From the NCBI RefSeq assembly GCF_036250735.1, contig NZ_CP109430.1, positions 2,356,001-2,420,000 on the forward strand: a DNA stretch of 64,000 bases, read 5' to 3'. Position numbers and translations under genes: made by a program. Shown here piece after piece: positions 1 to 7,771 of this stretch; within the stretch, counting starts at the first letter, position 1, and each line of letters opens with the position of its first letter. The notes beneath the pieces were generated by a model. It was not told where the DNA came from. It saw nothing but the letters and a program-made list of their open reading frames with translations, and made no database searches. This stretch comes from Streptosporangium sp. NBC_01495 (GTDB taxonomy: Bacteria; Actinomycetota; Actinomycetes; Streptosporangiales; Streptosporangiaceae).

Positions 1-2
1 GC

Positions 3-131
3 ACCGCGCGGGTGCCGTGGCGGGCCGCGACCGGATGGTACGACCTGTGGATCACCGTAGCCGGGGACGCCGCCTTCGCCCGCCGCCTGATGGGACACAT
101 CGAGAACGGCGAGCCCGGTGTCACGGGCTGA
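3..131 (+). CDS. C-terminal end of phosphocholine-specific phospholipase C (partial)
   Basis: Only the last 42 codons are present, ending in TGA at 129-131; the rest lies upstream of the window. The tail reads ATGWYDLWITVAGDAAFARR followed by LMGHIENGEPGV. This matches the C-terminal domain of bacterial phosphocholine-preferring phospholipase C, a secreted enzyme that hydrolyses phosphatidylcholine or sphingomyelin; the family usually ends with GWYDL, then GHIETG. The family call rests on this short stretch, so it is tentative. No terminator is seen directly after the stop; the next gene begins 45 bases downstream on the same strand. Confidence 0.65.
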   Translation, partial: TARVPWRAATGWYDLWITVAGDAAFARRLMGHIENGEPGVTG

Positions 132-176
132 CGGCCGCCGTGGAGAAATGTCGGTGCGCTCTGGTAAAGGTGACCC

Positions 177-521
177 ATGGGTGTGAGCGTGGATGAGTTC
201 CTGGAGATGCTGAAGAAGCTGCCGGAGGTCAAGCAGAGTGACGGCGGCGAGTGGGTCTCGTTGAAGGTGCGTGACAAGGGCTTCGGCTACCTGTGGGAGA
301 AGACGGAGACCGTGGGGCTCAAGTCGACGATCGACGAGCAGATCGCGCTGGTGGCGGAGCGGCCGGAGGTGTTCGAGGTCCAGTTCACCGCGGGCCGGTT
401 CGGCTGGGTCGTGGTGCACCTCGCGAAGATCGACGCGGAGGAGTTGTTCGAGCTGGTCACCGAGGCGTGGTGCCTGACGGCTCCCAAACGGCTCGTCGAC
501 GCTCACGAAGCCGCGCGTTAG
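177..521 (+). CDS. MmcQ/YjbR family protein
   Basis: A 114-residue soluble protein of the MmcQ/YjbR (CyaY-like fold) family. These are small proteins with proposed but poorly defined DNA-binding roles. Family features are the N-terminal helix VSVDEFLEMLKKLPEV, a central beta-rich part (VSLKVRDKGFGYLWE), and the C-terminal stretch GWVVVHLAKIDAEELFELVT followed by the helix EAWCLTAPKRLVDAHE. The length is normal for the family. The ATG at 177 follows an AAAGGTGA Shine-Dalgarno-like stretch. It sits alone between the phospholipase tail and a convergent secreted protein gene. Specific function is unknown. Confidence 0.8.
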   Translation: MGVSVDEFLEMLKKLPEVKQSDGGEWVSLKVRDKGFGYLWEKTETVGLKSTIDEQIALVAERPEVFEVQFTAGRFGWVVVHLAKIDAEELFELVTEAWCLTAPKRLVDAHEAAR

Positions 522-856
522 GTCCCCCGCGTACGGGGAGTCGCGGGGGATCCCACGGCGGCCGATGTCGCTTCACGGTGGCGGTCGCGTGCGGGTGGTT
601 CCGTCGTACGGTGGTGGACGCACGTGGGAGACCTCGCCGGACGACCACGGTGGCGGGCACACGTGGGAGAGCTCGCCGGGCGACGAGCGGCCCGACCCGG
701 ATGCTGGGTGGGTCGGGCCGCCCGTCGTGAGACGGATCCTTCGCGAGCCTGGCCGGGGCCTGCTCCACGGGGAGAGGAGCGTGGCTCGCGCTCACAGTGG
801 CGCTCTTCCGGCCTCCGGACCACCGGTGGCCGTGTCAGTCGCCCGTCGATCACCTG
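522..856. other. Intergenic region with short direct repeats and a terminator hairpin
   Basis: No convincing gene. Positions 630-684 hold two imperfect copies of a roughly 25-bp unit (CACGTGGGAGA followed by CTCGCCGG), about 30 bp apart. A strong hairpin follows at 687-721. The reading frames here are low-complexity Arg/Pro translations and are not supported. Confidence 0.6.
687..721. terminator. Strong hairpin between convergent genes
   Basis: GCGGCCCGACCC (687-698) pairs perfectly with GGGTCGGGCCGC (710-721) around an 11-nt loop. It lies between the YjbR-like gene (+) and the repeat protein gene (-). It has no clear U tract, which is common for actinobacterial terminators. The structure could serve both strands. 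Confidence 0.65.
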
Positions 857-1453
857 TCAGTTGTTGATCCCGCGGCCGGTACCGGTGCCGCCGATGCTGT
901 CGCTGATGCGGCCGCCGACACCGGCGCCCCTGCCGATACGCTCGCGTCCGCGTTCGCTCATGTCGCGTCCGCGTTCGCCTCTGTGCTCGCTTCCGCGTTC
1001 GCTCATGTCGCGTCCGCGTTCGCTCATGTCGCGTCCGCGTTCGCTCATGTCGCGTCCGCGTTCGCTCATGTCGCGTCCGCGTTCGCCTCTGTGCTCGCTT
1101 CCGCGTTCGCTCATGTGCTCGCGCCTGCGTTCGCTCATGTCGCGTCCGCGTTCGCCTCTGTGCTCGCTTCCGCGCTCGCTCATGTGCTCGCGCCTGCGCT
1201 CGCCCCTGTATTCGCGTTCGCCTCTGTAGTCGCGTCCGTGCTCGCGCCTGTAGTCGCGTCCGTGCTCGCGCCGGGCACGGCACCTGTCGGGGTTCTTGTA
1301 CTCGCTGCAGGGCTTCAGGGCGGAGTTGAGGGTTGCCGGGGTGGTCAGGGCCATGGTGTCCGCGGCGGCGAACGAGGCCGGCATCGCCGCGGGGACGATG
1401 AGAGCGGAGGCCATCATGGCTCCGGCTGCGAGAGCGTTCCTGATTTTGGTCAT
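857..1453 (-). CDS. Secreted protein with tandem RGRDMSE/RGSEHRGE repeats
   Basis: A 198-residue protein I do not recognise. The start at 1453 follows GGAG. Residues 1-31 form a signal peptide (MTKIRNALAAGAMMASALIV, then AMPASFAAA). A short region with two cysteines (PCSEYKNPDRCRA) follows. From about residue 60 to 180 the protein is almost entirely a charged 7-mer repeat in variants RGRDMSE, RGSEHRG and RRREHMSE. The last 20 residues are Gly-rich (GRGAGVGGRISDSIGGTG). The repeat is highly basic and acidic and probably disordered; binding to nucleic acid, metal or wall polymer is possible but not shown. DNA-level identity between units implies recent expansion and likely length variation between strains. 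Confidence 0.7.
   Translation of the reverse strand: MTKIRNALAAGAMMASALIVPAAMPASFAAADTMALTTPATLNSALKPCSEYKNPDRCRARREHGRDYRREHGRDYRGEREYRGERRREHMSERGSEHRGERGRDMSERRREHMSERGSEHRGERGRDMSERGRDMSERGRDMSERGRDMSERGSEHRGERGRDMSERGRERIGRGAGVGGRISDSIGGTGTGRGINN
946..1275. repeat. Coding tandem repeat, 21-nt unit
   Basis: Tandem array of a 21-nt unit (CGTTCGCTCATGTCGCGTCC on the + strand) with a second variant (CGTTCGCCTCTGTGCTCGCT). Consecutive copies between about 1008 and 1090 are identical. The unit is a multiple of three, so the reverse-strand reading frame is kept. It encodes the heptads of the secreted protein at 857-1453. Confidence 0.85.
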
Positions 1454-1958
1454 GGCAGATCACTCCACGTCGAATCGGTGTCGAATCGGTCGAGCCCTGG
1501 GTGATGCCCCGGGCTGGCGGAGCGCCGTGTGGCGTCGAGAACGACGCCGACACGATGCGTAACCTACCCTCACGGTAAGTGGAGGGAGCCGCAGGAGTCT
1601 GCTAGTGGAACTCAAAGCCTTGGGGCGGTCAGATTACCCGGAGGTAGCGGAAAGGAGCGGAAAAGAGGCGATCGGTAACGCTCGGCTACCGGTTTCCGTC
1701 GGAGGCTCGTGCCCCGAAAGGATGCCATCCGCGGCCGGACTGCCAGAGTTCAGTAGATCATCTCGGCCCGGAGGCCTGTTTTTCCGGGGAAATCCCGCCG
1801 ATCCGGGGCCGCCGCAGCTGCCCGAACGCCGGTTTCCCCGTTCACGGCCGTACTGCTTTCCCCGGTCTCGCCCGTTGACCGCCGTGCTGATTTCCCGGCC
1901 TCGCCCGTTCGTCACCGTGCCGGGTCTTCCGCCACGGACGGTGTGGCGCCCGCGCCCG
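1454..1958. other. Intergenic region with degenerate repeats
   Basis: No gene seen in 505 bases. Positions about 1826-1925 contain three degenerate copies of a roughly 35-bp unit built on TTTCCCCGG...CCCGTT...CCGTGCTG. The part near 1454-1570 must hold the promoter of the secreted repeat protein; the only candidate motif noted is a weak GCGTAACCTACC at 1557-1568. Confidence 0.4.
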
Positions 1959-3209
1959 TCAGCGAGGAACTCCGGGTCCGAAGGAGGTATGCCAGGTGGA
2001 CGAGGCCACGACTCGGCCCGCGACGACGACGTGACGGGGCGGCGCGTGCCGGGTCAGGGCTTCGCGGAGGGTCCGTCCTTCGAGGACGACGAGATCGGCG
2101 GGGGCCCCGGGCTCCAGGCGGTGGACGGGCAGGCCGACGACCCGCGCGGCGTCGACGGTCACCATGTCGTACAGCCGTTCCAGGGCGCCGTCGGTGCGGG
2201 CGTCGAGCAGGTGTGCGGCCAGGAAGGCCACCTCCAGGAGGTTGTGCCGCCCGAAGGGGTAGTAGGCGTCCTCGATGTCGTCCTGGCCGAGCGCGACCGG
2301 GACACCGGCGTCGGCCAGCTGGAAGACCGGCAGGTGGAGCGGTCCGGTGTGCGGATCGCTGACGAAACCGAGCCCCGCGGCGCGGCACAGCCCCGCCAGG
2401 CGGCGCAGATACGGCTCCGGGTAGAGTGCCATCGCCCTGGCGTGCTGGGCGCTGCCGCGTCCGATCATGTTCCGCGCCAGCAGTTCCCGCGCCAGCATCT
2501 CGGCCGTGCGCAGCCCCGGATCTCCCGCGTCGTCGACCAGCATGGCGACGCGCAGGCCGTGCCGCTGGGCGAGGCCGACCATGCGCCGCACGTGCTCGGC
2601 GGCGTCGGCGTCGGTCCACTCGATCCAGGGGATGCCGCCCACCACGTCGGCGCCGCGCCGTACGGCCTCGGCGACGAGTTCCTCGGTTCCGGGTTCGCGG
2701 AGCAGCCCGTCCTGCGGGAACGCCACCACCCGCACGTCGACCACGCCGCGAAACTCCTCGCGCAGTGCCAGCAGGGCCTCCAGCCCGGTGAGTCCCGCCT
2801 TCGGGTCGATGTCGGCGAAGGCCTGCACCGCCCGGACACCGTGTCGTACGGACTCCAGGAGCACCGGTCTGGCGCGTTCGAGGACGGATTTCGCGGTCTG
2901 GCCGGTCTTGACGGCGGCGGCCGTCTCGATGGCGCCCATCGCGGCCCCCATCGCGCCCCCGGTGTACTCCGAGAGCGCGGCGGGCCCGGCCCGGTCGAGG
3001 GTGTGGACCTTGCACAGGTGCAGGTGCGCGTCCACGAAGGGCTCGGTGACCAGGGCGCCGTCCGCGTCGAGGGTCACGCCGGTCGCCGGGGCCAGGCCGG
3101 GATCGTCCTCGGCGACGAGGCTGATGAGCCCGCCCGTGGCGGCCAGCGACCACCTGCCGGGACGGCCGCGCAGGGTGGCGTTCCTGATGAGGAGATCCGG
3201 AGTGTCCAT
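1959..3209 (-). CDS. Amidohydrolase, cytosine deaminase (CodA)-like
   Basis: A 416-residue amidohydrolase-superfamily protein, probably a cytoplasmic deaminase of a nucleobase or related heterocycle. It has the HLHL metal motif at residues 62-65, a TIM-barrel core, the CodA-like stretch RVVAFPQDGLL, a later metal His in AQHARAM, and the catalytic Asp in GQDDIEDAYYPFG. It ends in the small beta domain PADLVVLEGRTLREAL. Compared with E. coli CodA, the HCDEIDD segment reads LVDDAGD, so one zinc/iron ligand and the catalytic Glu are changed to Leu and Asp. The substrate may therefore differ from cytosine or activity may be altered. The ATG at 3209 was chosen by homology of the first strand (DLLIRNATLRG); an in-frame GTG lies 7 codons upstream. 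Confidence 0.8.
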   Translation of the reverse strand: MDTPDLLIRNATLRGRPGRWSLAATGGLISLVAEDDPGLAPATGVTLDADGALVTEPFVDAHLHLCKVHTLDRAGPAALSEYTGGAMGAAMGAIETAAAVKTGQTAKSVLERARPVLLESVRHGVRAVQAFADIDPKAGLTGLEALLALREEFRGVVDVRVVAFPQDGLLREPGTEELVAEAVRRGADVVGGIPWIEWTDADAAEHVRRMVGLAQRHGLRVAMLVDDAGDPGLRTAEMLARELLARNMIGRGSAQHARAMALYPEPYLRRLAGLCRAAGLGFVSDPHTGPLHLPVFQLADAGVPVALGQDDIEDAYYPFGRHNLLEVAFLAAHLLDARTDGALERLYDMVTVDAARVVGLPVHRLEPGAPADLVVLEGRTLREALTRHAPPRHVVVAGRVVASSTWHTSFGPGVPR

Positions 3210-3549
3210 GGCAGCACGGTAGAAGCACACCCGCCAGGACCGTGACGGCCAGATCTGCCAAGCCGAGGGAGCGGGATGGGGGCGGCGTGCCCTCACCAGG
3301 AGCTGGAAGCTCGACCGCGGCTGGGACGAGGTGAAAGTTCCCCGATCCGTTGACACTTGGAAAGTGCTTTCCTGTGGTGTTCATTGCCCGCCGACACGGA
3401 CGTGTTCACTCATGTGAGCGGTGCGCACTCGCTGGGGGATCCGGAACGCAGGCCACAGATCAGCCATGCCGACCGACCCTGGTGATGAGTTGTCGCGCCC
3501 GCATCCGTCATACCTATGACGGGACACGACGAGGCGGAAGGATGACGTG
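3210..3549. other. Intergenic promoter region
   Basis: This 340-base gap separates the divergent amidohydrolase (-) and sigma factor (+) genes. It contains a good -35 (TTGACA, 3350-3355) and a palindrome described separately. A 66-codon open frame starting near 3350 has no family features and is not called. Confidence 0.5.
3350..3378 (+). promoter_or_regulatory. TTGACA promoter with a LacI-like palindrome in the spacer
   Basis: TTGACA (3350-3355) is followed after 17 nt by TGTGGT (3373-3378), a weak -10. The spacer carries GGAAAG-TG-CTTTCC (3359-3372), a 6-bp inverted repeat resembling LacI/GalR-family operators (GGAAAGCGCTTTCC type). A repressor here would block RNA polymerase directly. It most likely drives the sigma factor gene 170 bases downstream. 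Confidence 0.5.
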
Positions 3550-4548
3550 ATGAGTGTGGACACGCGGCTGGAGGAGCTGGGCGTGAGCGGTCTGGGCGAG
3601 GTCGACGAGCCGGCGTTCTCGGGGCTGGCGGAGCGGCACCGGCGGGAGCTGCACGTGCACTGCTACCGGATGCTCGGGTCGTTCGAGGACGCCGAGGACA
3701 CCGTGCAGGAGACGTTCCTCCGTGCCTGGCGGCGGCGGGAGACCTTCGAGGGGCGGTCGACGTTCCGGGCCTGGCTGTACCGGATCGCCACCAACGCCTG
3801 CCTGGACCTGCTCGCCAAGTGCCGCCCGGAGCCTGCGACCGGCGGCGAGGTGCTGTGGCTGCAGCCCTACCCGGACCGGCTGCTCGACGAGCTGCCCGCG
3901 GGCGGCGCGGACGAGCCGGAGACCGTCGCCGTCGCGCGGGAGACGATCGAGCTGGCGTACCTGGTCGCAGTCCAGCACCTCGCGCCGCGCCCGCGGGCCG
4001 TGCTGATCCTGCGGGACGTGCTCGGCTGGCCGGCGAAGGACGTCGCGGAGCTCCTCGGGGACTCCGTCAACTCCGTGAACAGCGCGCTGCAGCGGGCCCA
4101 CGCCGGCATGCGGGAACACCTGCCCGCCGAGCGGCAGGACTGGACCGGCGGCGAGGAGGACGCCGGGACGCGCGAGCTGGTGCGCCGCTATACCGACGCC
4201 AGCGTGGCCACGGACGTCGACGGGCTCGCCGCACTACTGCGGGACGACGTCCGCTGCTCGATGCCGCCCACGCCGGGCCTGTACGTCGGCCGCGACACGG
4301 TGGTGAACGACTGGGTCGAGAGCGGCTTCGAGGGCATGAAGAACCTGCGTGCCGTCCTCACCTCCGTGAACCGGCAGCCCGCCGTCGCCTTCTATCTCTG
4401 GCGGAAGCAGGAGGGTGCGTACCTGCCGCTGACGATCGACGTCCTGCGCGTCACCGGCGGGGCGATCACCGAGATCGTCACGTTCCACGACGACCGGTTC
4501 CCGCGGCTCGGGCTGCCGGAGCGCCTGCCGGCGGACGGCACGGAGTAG
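3550..4548 (+). CDS. ECF RNA polymerase sigma factor with SnoaL-like C-terminal domain (TIGR02960/SigX5-like)
   Basis: A 332-residue alternative sigma factor. Region 2 (roughly residues 20-90) shows HCYRMLGSFEDAEDTVQETF and FRAWLYRIATNACLDLL, the usual ECF core. Region 4 (about 140-195) has RPRAVLILRDVLGWPAKDVA and SVNSALQRAHAGM. The last 130 residues form an NTF2/SnoaL-like domain (VRRYTDASVATDVDGLAALL), which in this family acts as an intramolecular regulator in place of a classical anti-sigma factor. Length is normal. The ATG at 3550 has GGAAGG eight bases upstream; a GTG lies at 3547. The gene is followed after 4 bases by a cupin-like reading frame, so they are probably co-transcribed. 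Confidence 0.88.
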   Translation: MSVDTRLEELGVSGLGEVDEPAFSGLAERHRRELHVHCYRMLGSFEDAEDTVQETFLRAWRRRETFEGRSTFRAWLYRIATNACLDLLAKCRPEPATGGEVLWLQPYPDRLLDELPAGGADEPETVAVARETIELAYLVAVQHLAPRPRAVLILRDVLGWPAKDVAELLGDSVNSVNSALQRAHAGMREHLPAERQDWTGGEEDAGTRELVRRYTDASVATDVDGLAALLRDDVRCSMPPTPGLYVGRDTVVNDWVESGFEGMKNLRAVLTSVNRQPAVAFYLWRKQEGAYLPLTIDVLRVTGGAITEIVTFHDDRFPRLGLPERLPADGTE

Positions 4549-4552
4549 TCCC

Positions 4553-4843
4553 GTGCGGACGCTCGCGCTGCGCGGTGGCGCGCGTGTCGCGGTGGTCGCG
4601 GCCGAGTGGTGCGACGCGTTCGGCGTCGTCACCCGCGGGCGGGTGCAGCTGGAGCTGCGCGACGGCGAGCCCGGACCGGTCCTCGGACGCGACGCCGGGT
4701 TCTGGCTCCGCGGCACCGGCGTCCGCGCCCTGCGGAACCCCGGCCGTCGCACGGCGAGGGTGCGCATCGTCACCCCCGGGGCCAGGACCGTCACATGCCA
4801 GTCAACACACCCCTACGCCAGTCACCGAATGATGGAGGATGAC
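4553..4843 (+). CDS. Cupin-like segment without its own stop codon
   Basis: A GTG four bases after the sigma factor stop opens a frame whose first about 80 residues resemble a small beta-barrel/cupin-like protein (RVQLELRDGEPGPVLGRDAG, then FWLRGTGVRALRNPG). No stop follows. The frame runs through TCQSTHPYASHRMMEDD straight into the downstream DUF6069 gene, giving a potential 248-residue fusion. The junction residues look untypical, suggesting that a stop codon was lost or that the upstream gene decayed. Whether it is translated as a fusion or a separate start at 4844 is used cannot be decided here. Confidence 0.4.
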
Positions 4844-5299
4844 ATGAACAGCATGAATGACACCGGGGTCGTCGCAGGCCCGGCACCGGGCCGGGCCGGC
4901 CGCCCCCACCGGCTCCGCGGGCTCGCCGGCATCGGCTTCGTTGCCACGCTCGCAGCGATGGTGGCCACCACCCTCGCCGCTGCGCTTGCCCAGGTGGTCG
5001 GCGTCGACTTCGAGGTTCCCGATGGTGGCGAGACGATCCCGTTGCCCGGGTTCGCCGTGGTGACCGGCTTCTTCTCGGTCGTGGGCATCGTCATTGCCGT
5101 CGCTCTTCTTCGTTGGAGCGCTCGCCCCGCCAAGCGATTCGTGTGGACGGCAGTGTCGCTGACCGCGATCTCGCTGGTCCCGCCCCTCCTCTCCGGGGCA
5201 AACACCGCCACCATCACCGCCCTCCTCGGGCTACACCTCGTCCCTGCGGCGGTGATGATCCCCACCCTGGCGAGGAGCCTCCGCACCCGGACCGATTGA
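4844..5299 (+). CDS. DUF6069 family membrane protein
   Basis: About 151 residues with four predicted membrane helices: LAGIGFVATLAAMVATTLAA, FAVVTGFFSVVGIVIAVALL, FVWTAVSLTAISLVPPLL and ITALLGLHLVPAAVMIPTLA. It belongs to the actinobacterial DUF6069 family of unknown function. The ATG at 4844 has a textbook GGAGG five bases upstream, strongly supporting an independent start even though the frame is open back to 4553. DUF6069 genes often follow ECF sigma genes in actinomycetes, consistent with an ECF operon here. Confidence 0.72.
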   Translation: MNSMNDTGVVAGPAPGRAGRPHRLRGLAGIGFVATLAAMVATTLAAALAQVVGVDFEVPDGGETIPLPGFAVVTGFFSVVGIVIAVALLRWSARPAKRFVWTAVSLTAISLVPPLLSGANTATITALLGLHLVPAAVMIPTLARSLRTRTD

Positions 5300-5425
5300 C
5301 GATCCCGCAACGGGACAACGCGCGGCGCAAGGGCGTGCGCGAGCGCACCAACGTGGCCCCCGGTGCTGCCACCCTCCATTCCAGGTTCCTTTTCTTGGTC
5401 AATCAGCCACTCCACCCTGTCCATG

Positions 5426-5578
5426 TCCGAGCACATGGATGCGGTCTGCAACCTTTCATGGTCCCCGGCCGGGACACGCGTCGTCACCGCCTCGCGTGAC
5501 GGAACCGGCCGGGTGTGGGACGCCTTTACCGGGCGGACGCCTGCCGTGCTCTCCGGCCATGAGGGGAAGATCGTACGG
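5426..5578 (+). pseudogene. Remnant of a WD40-repeat protein
   Basis: About 50 codons match one WD40 blade: MDAVCNLSWSPAGTRVVTAS, then RDGTGRVWDAFTGRTPAVLS and GHEGKIV. No other blades, start signal or kinase domain flank it. The family normally needs about seven blades, so this is a decayed piece of a larger gene (often a WD40 Ser/Thr kinase or NACHT protein in actinomycetes). Confidence 0.6.
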
Positions 5579-5879
5579 CTCCCGTGCCGTGTCCCGTACG
5601 GGATCGCCGCATGCCTTCCTCTCCCGCCCGAGCCAGGCCGTAGGCGAAGTCAGGGCCAGAGGTGGAGCGCCGGGTCGTCGAGGGCGTCGACGACGTCCCG
5701 ATCTCGCAGGACATGTTCTAGGCCGGGGAGGTGACGGTAGCGGAGCATGGCGTGGAGGACGTCGGCGAAGGGCTGGTCGGGCAGCGACCTGGCGATCTCA
5801 TCGATGAGGAGGACACCCAACACGTTGATCATGGGCTTGGGCTTCGGGTTCTCCCCGGTACGAGGGGAGAGCCAAGGGA

Positions 5880-6560
5880 TCACTTTGAGGCCGGGCCCAC
5901 GTGATCGGCGCAGCAGCGGGCGGCGTCTTCTCGGAGTTGCTCGTAGGAGCGGTTTCGGCCCGAGGGGTTCGCGGTCAAGCCCATTGTCACGGCCTGGCTG
6001 AGGACCTCCGGCGCGTCGGCCTCCCGGTAGCGGCGGCCCGATCCGCTGACCTCTCGCATGAGCACCCGCTTGGGATCGGCCAGTCGCCCGGTGTCCCTGC
6101 CACGATGTCGGGCGGGTACCGACCACGAGCCGCATACGGCGGTGAGCGCGTCGGGAAACAGCAGCAGCCAGGACTCGATCTCCGCCACGGCCAGGGCATA
6201 GTGCGCCGTACCCAGGGCGGCCTCCAACGCCTTCTCCACCCGTAGGCGAATTGCCGGGTAGCGGTCGTCGTCGACCGCGTCGAGATCCTCGTGAACGAAC
6301 ACGCACGCCACCGTCGTGTCATCGCGTACGGCCCTCGCGCGGACCTTGCGGGCGAGGGTCTCCGCGCGAGCGGCGAGGTTCGCCCCGGTGGCCTGGTGCA
6401 GTCGCACCGGATCGCCGATCTCCACGATCCGCCCGCGCATCTCCGGACAGAACTCCTCCAGGAGGATCCGGAGACCGAGCCGGTCGTTCCGATCCTCACC
6501 GGCGACGACCACGATCGGTTTCCTGGTCGGCCGGATGCGGGTTCCCCCGCGCCTGCTCAC
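5880..6560 (-). CDS. RloB/DUF4276-like TOPRIM protein, partner of the upstream ATPase
   Basis: About 226 residues. A TOPRIM-type core is visible: the conserved Glu in KPIVVVAGEDRNDRLG near the N-terminus and the acidic D-x-D in CVFVHEDLDAVDDDR near residue 100. The stretch VAEIESWLLLFPDAL that follows is characteristic of RloB/DUF4276 proteins. These are putative metal-dependent nucleases found beside AAA ATPases in restriction-linked and defence loci. The GTG start at 6560 overlaps the TGA of the ATPase gene (GTGA), so the two are translationally coupled. Function here is inferred from family and context. Confidence 0.75.
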   Translation of the reverse strand: MSRRGGTRIRPTRKPIVVVAGEDRNDRLGLRILLEEFCPEMRGRIVEIGDPVRLHQATGANLAARAETLARKVRARAVRDDTTVACVFVHEDLDAVDDDRYPAIRLRVEKALEAALGTAHYALAVAEIESWLLLFPDALTAVCGSWSVPARHRGRDTGRLADPKRVLMREVSGSGRRYREADAPEVLSQAVTMGLTANPSGRNRSYEQLREDAARCCADHVGPASK

Positions 6561-7771
6561 AGATCGCCCCCCAGCGCACCGGAGAACCACAGCTCTCCCA
6601 GGGGCATTCCCTCGCTGGCTCGTACGATCTTCTCGACCTGGGCGGTCGAAACCGCCGGGATTACAGAGGAACCGTCCTCCGCTCGTTCACACACGATGAG
6701 TTCCTCGGGTTTGAGCCGGTCGGCGAGAGCCGGCGAATGCGTGGCGATGATGAACTGCGTCCTGTCGCTCGCCTCCCGGACCCGCTCGACGAGGATCTCC
6801 AACGCCTGCGGATGCAGGCCGTGATCGATCTCCTCGACGCAGGTGAGCGCGGGCGGACTGGGGTCGTAGAGCATCGCGAGAAGACCCAGCAGGCGGATCG
6901 TGCCGTAGGAGGCGTCGAGCAGCGAGGTGGGTTCGCGCAGCCCGCGCTCCCTGAGAACCACCACGACGGAACGAGCGCCCCCGGACGGGTAGTCGAAATC
7001 GAGTGCTTCGAGCTGGGGGAGCACCTCCACAGCGTCGGCCTGGAGCCGCTCCCACGCCTCCTCGTCGGTGCTCCGCAGAGTCAGCAGGAACCTCGCCAGA
7101 TTGGAGGCGTCGTCTGCGATGGCCTCGTACCCGCTCCGGGAAACACGCGACGGCATGCGTGCACGGTGGACGTAGACGTCGAAGACGCGGAAGGTGGTGA
7201 GGAAATCGGCCAGGGCCACCACCTCTCGCCCGCCGAAATTCTCCGACAGCCGGGGCAGAGTGGACAGGCCGGTGCTGAACGGCTGGATTCCGACCTCCAT
7301 CACCGCGGTGCGCCGCTCGGACTCGTCGTCCGAGATCACCTCGTCGGCCCCGTACTGTGAACTCGCGGCTCGCTCACCCGACACCTCGATCCGGTTCCGC
7401 CAGCCGCCAGCCCGGCTGAGGTGGAAGATCTCCTCCCGTGCCGGCGGACTACCGTTGATCCTCAAGCGATACACATCAAGCGGGGACCCGGATGTCTCGG
7501 CTACGGACCAGTGCCCTTTCAAGCCGATCCGGATGTGGTCCGGCCTCGGTTCGCCGCCCCGGAACACCAGCTCGTCAAAGCCGCCTCGGTCCTCAAGCGC
7601 CGGTCCCAGGTCGGTCCGGACGATGTCGGCCAGGAAGTCGAACACCCTCAGCACGTTCGTCTTGCCCGCGCCGTTGGGCCCGACCAGCACGTTGACCGGT
7701 CCCAGCGGCAGCGACACCTTCCGCAGGCTCCGGAAGTTCTCCACTTCCAGCTCAACCAACCGCCCAGCCAT
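6557..7771 (-). CDS. AAA family ATPase (AAA_21/OLD-like, SMC-type)
   Basis: 404 residues. It begins with the RecF/SMC-like N-terminal pattern VELEVENFRSLRKVSLPLGP and Walker A GPNGAGKTN (about residue 30). The distal half has the ABC-type Walker B CVEEIDHGLHPQALEIL, a SYGTIRLL signature-like segment, and the H-loop TQFIIATHSPALADRL. This is the architecture of OLD/AAA_15/AAA_21 ATPases that pair with TOPRIM nucleases in anti-phage modules such as PARIS or OLD-like systems. An ATG at 7771 and an in-frame GTG three codons upstream share the same AGGAAGAGG ribosome site. It forms a two-gene operon with the TOPRIM gene. Role in phage defence is an inference. Confidence 0.82.
   Translation of the reverse strand: MAGRLVELEVENFRSLRKVSLPLGPVNVLVGPNGAGKTNVLRVFDFLADIVRTDLGPALEDRGGFDELVFRGGEPRPDHIRIGLKGHWSVAETSGSPLDVYRLRINGSPPAREEIFHLSRAGGWRNRIEVSGERAASSQYGADEVISDDESERRTAVMEVGIQPFSTGLSTLPRLSENFGGREVVALADFLTTFRVFDVYVHRARMPSRVSRSGYEAIADDASNLARFLLTLRSTDEEAWERLQADAVEVLPQLEALDFDYPSGGARSVVVVLRERGLREPTSLLDASYGTIRLLGLLAMLYDPSPPALTCVEEIDHGLHPQALEILVERVREASDRTQFIIATHSPALADRLKPEELIVCERAEDGSSVIPAVSTAQVEKIVRASEGMPLGELWFSGALGGDL

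Noticed and set aside
946..1275. CRISPR or intergenic satellite
   Set aside because: The 21-nt repeats are head to tail without spacers and stay in frame within a secreted protein gene with a signal peptide and ribosome site.
1605..3245. 546-codon frame opposite the amidohydrolase
   Set aside because: The opposite strand carries the conserved amidohydrolase motifs; this product is a shadow.
3350..3549. 66-codon gene before the sigma factor
   Set aside because: Its start lies on the promoter -35 element and palindrome; the product is Arg/Cys-rich without family features.
5650..6306. Second frame overlapping the TOPRIM gene on the same strand
   Set aside because: It is Arg-rich and lacks motifs; the frame of 5880-6560 has the TOPRIM residues and the GTGA coupling.
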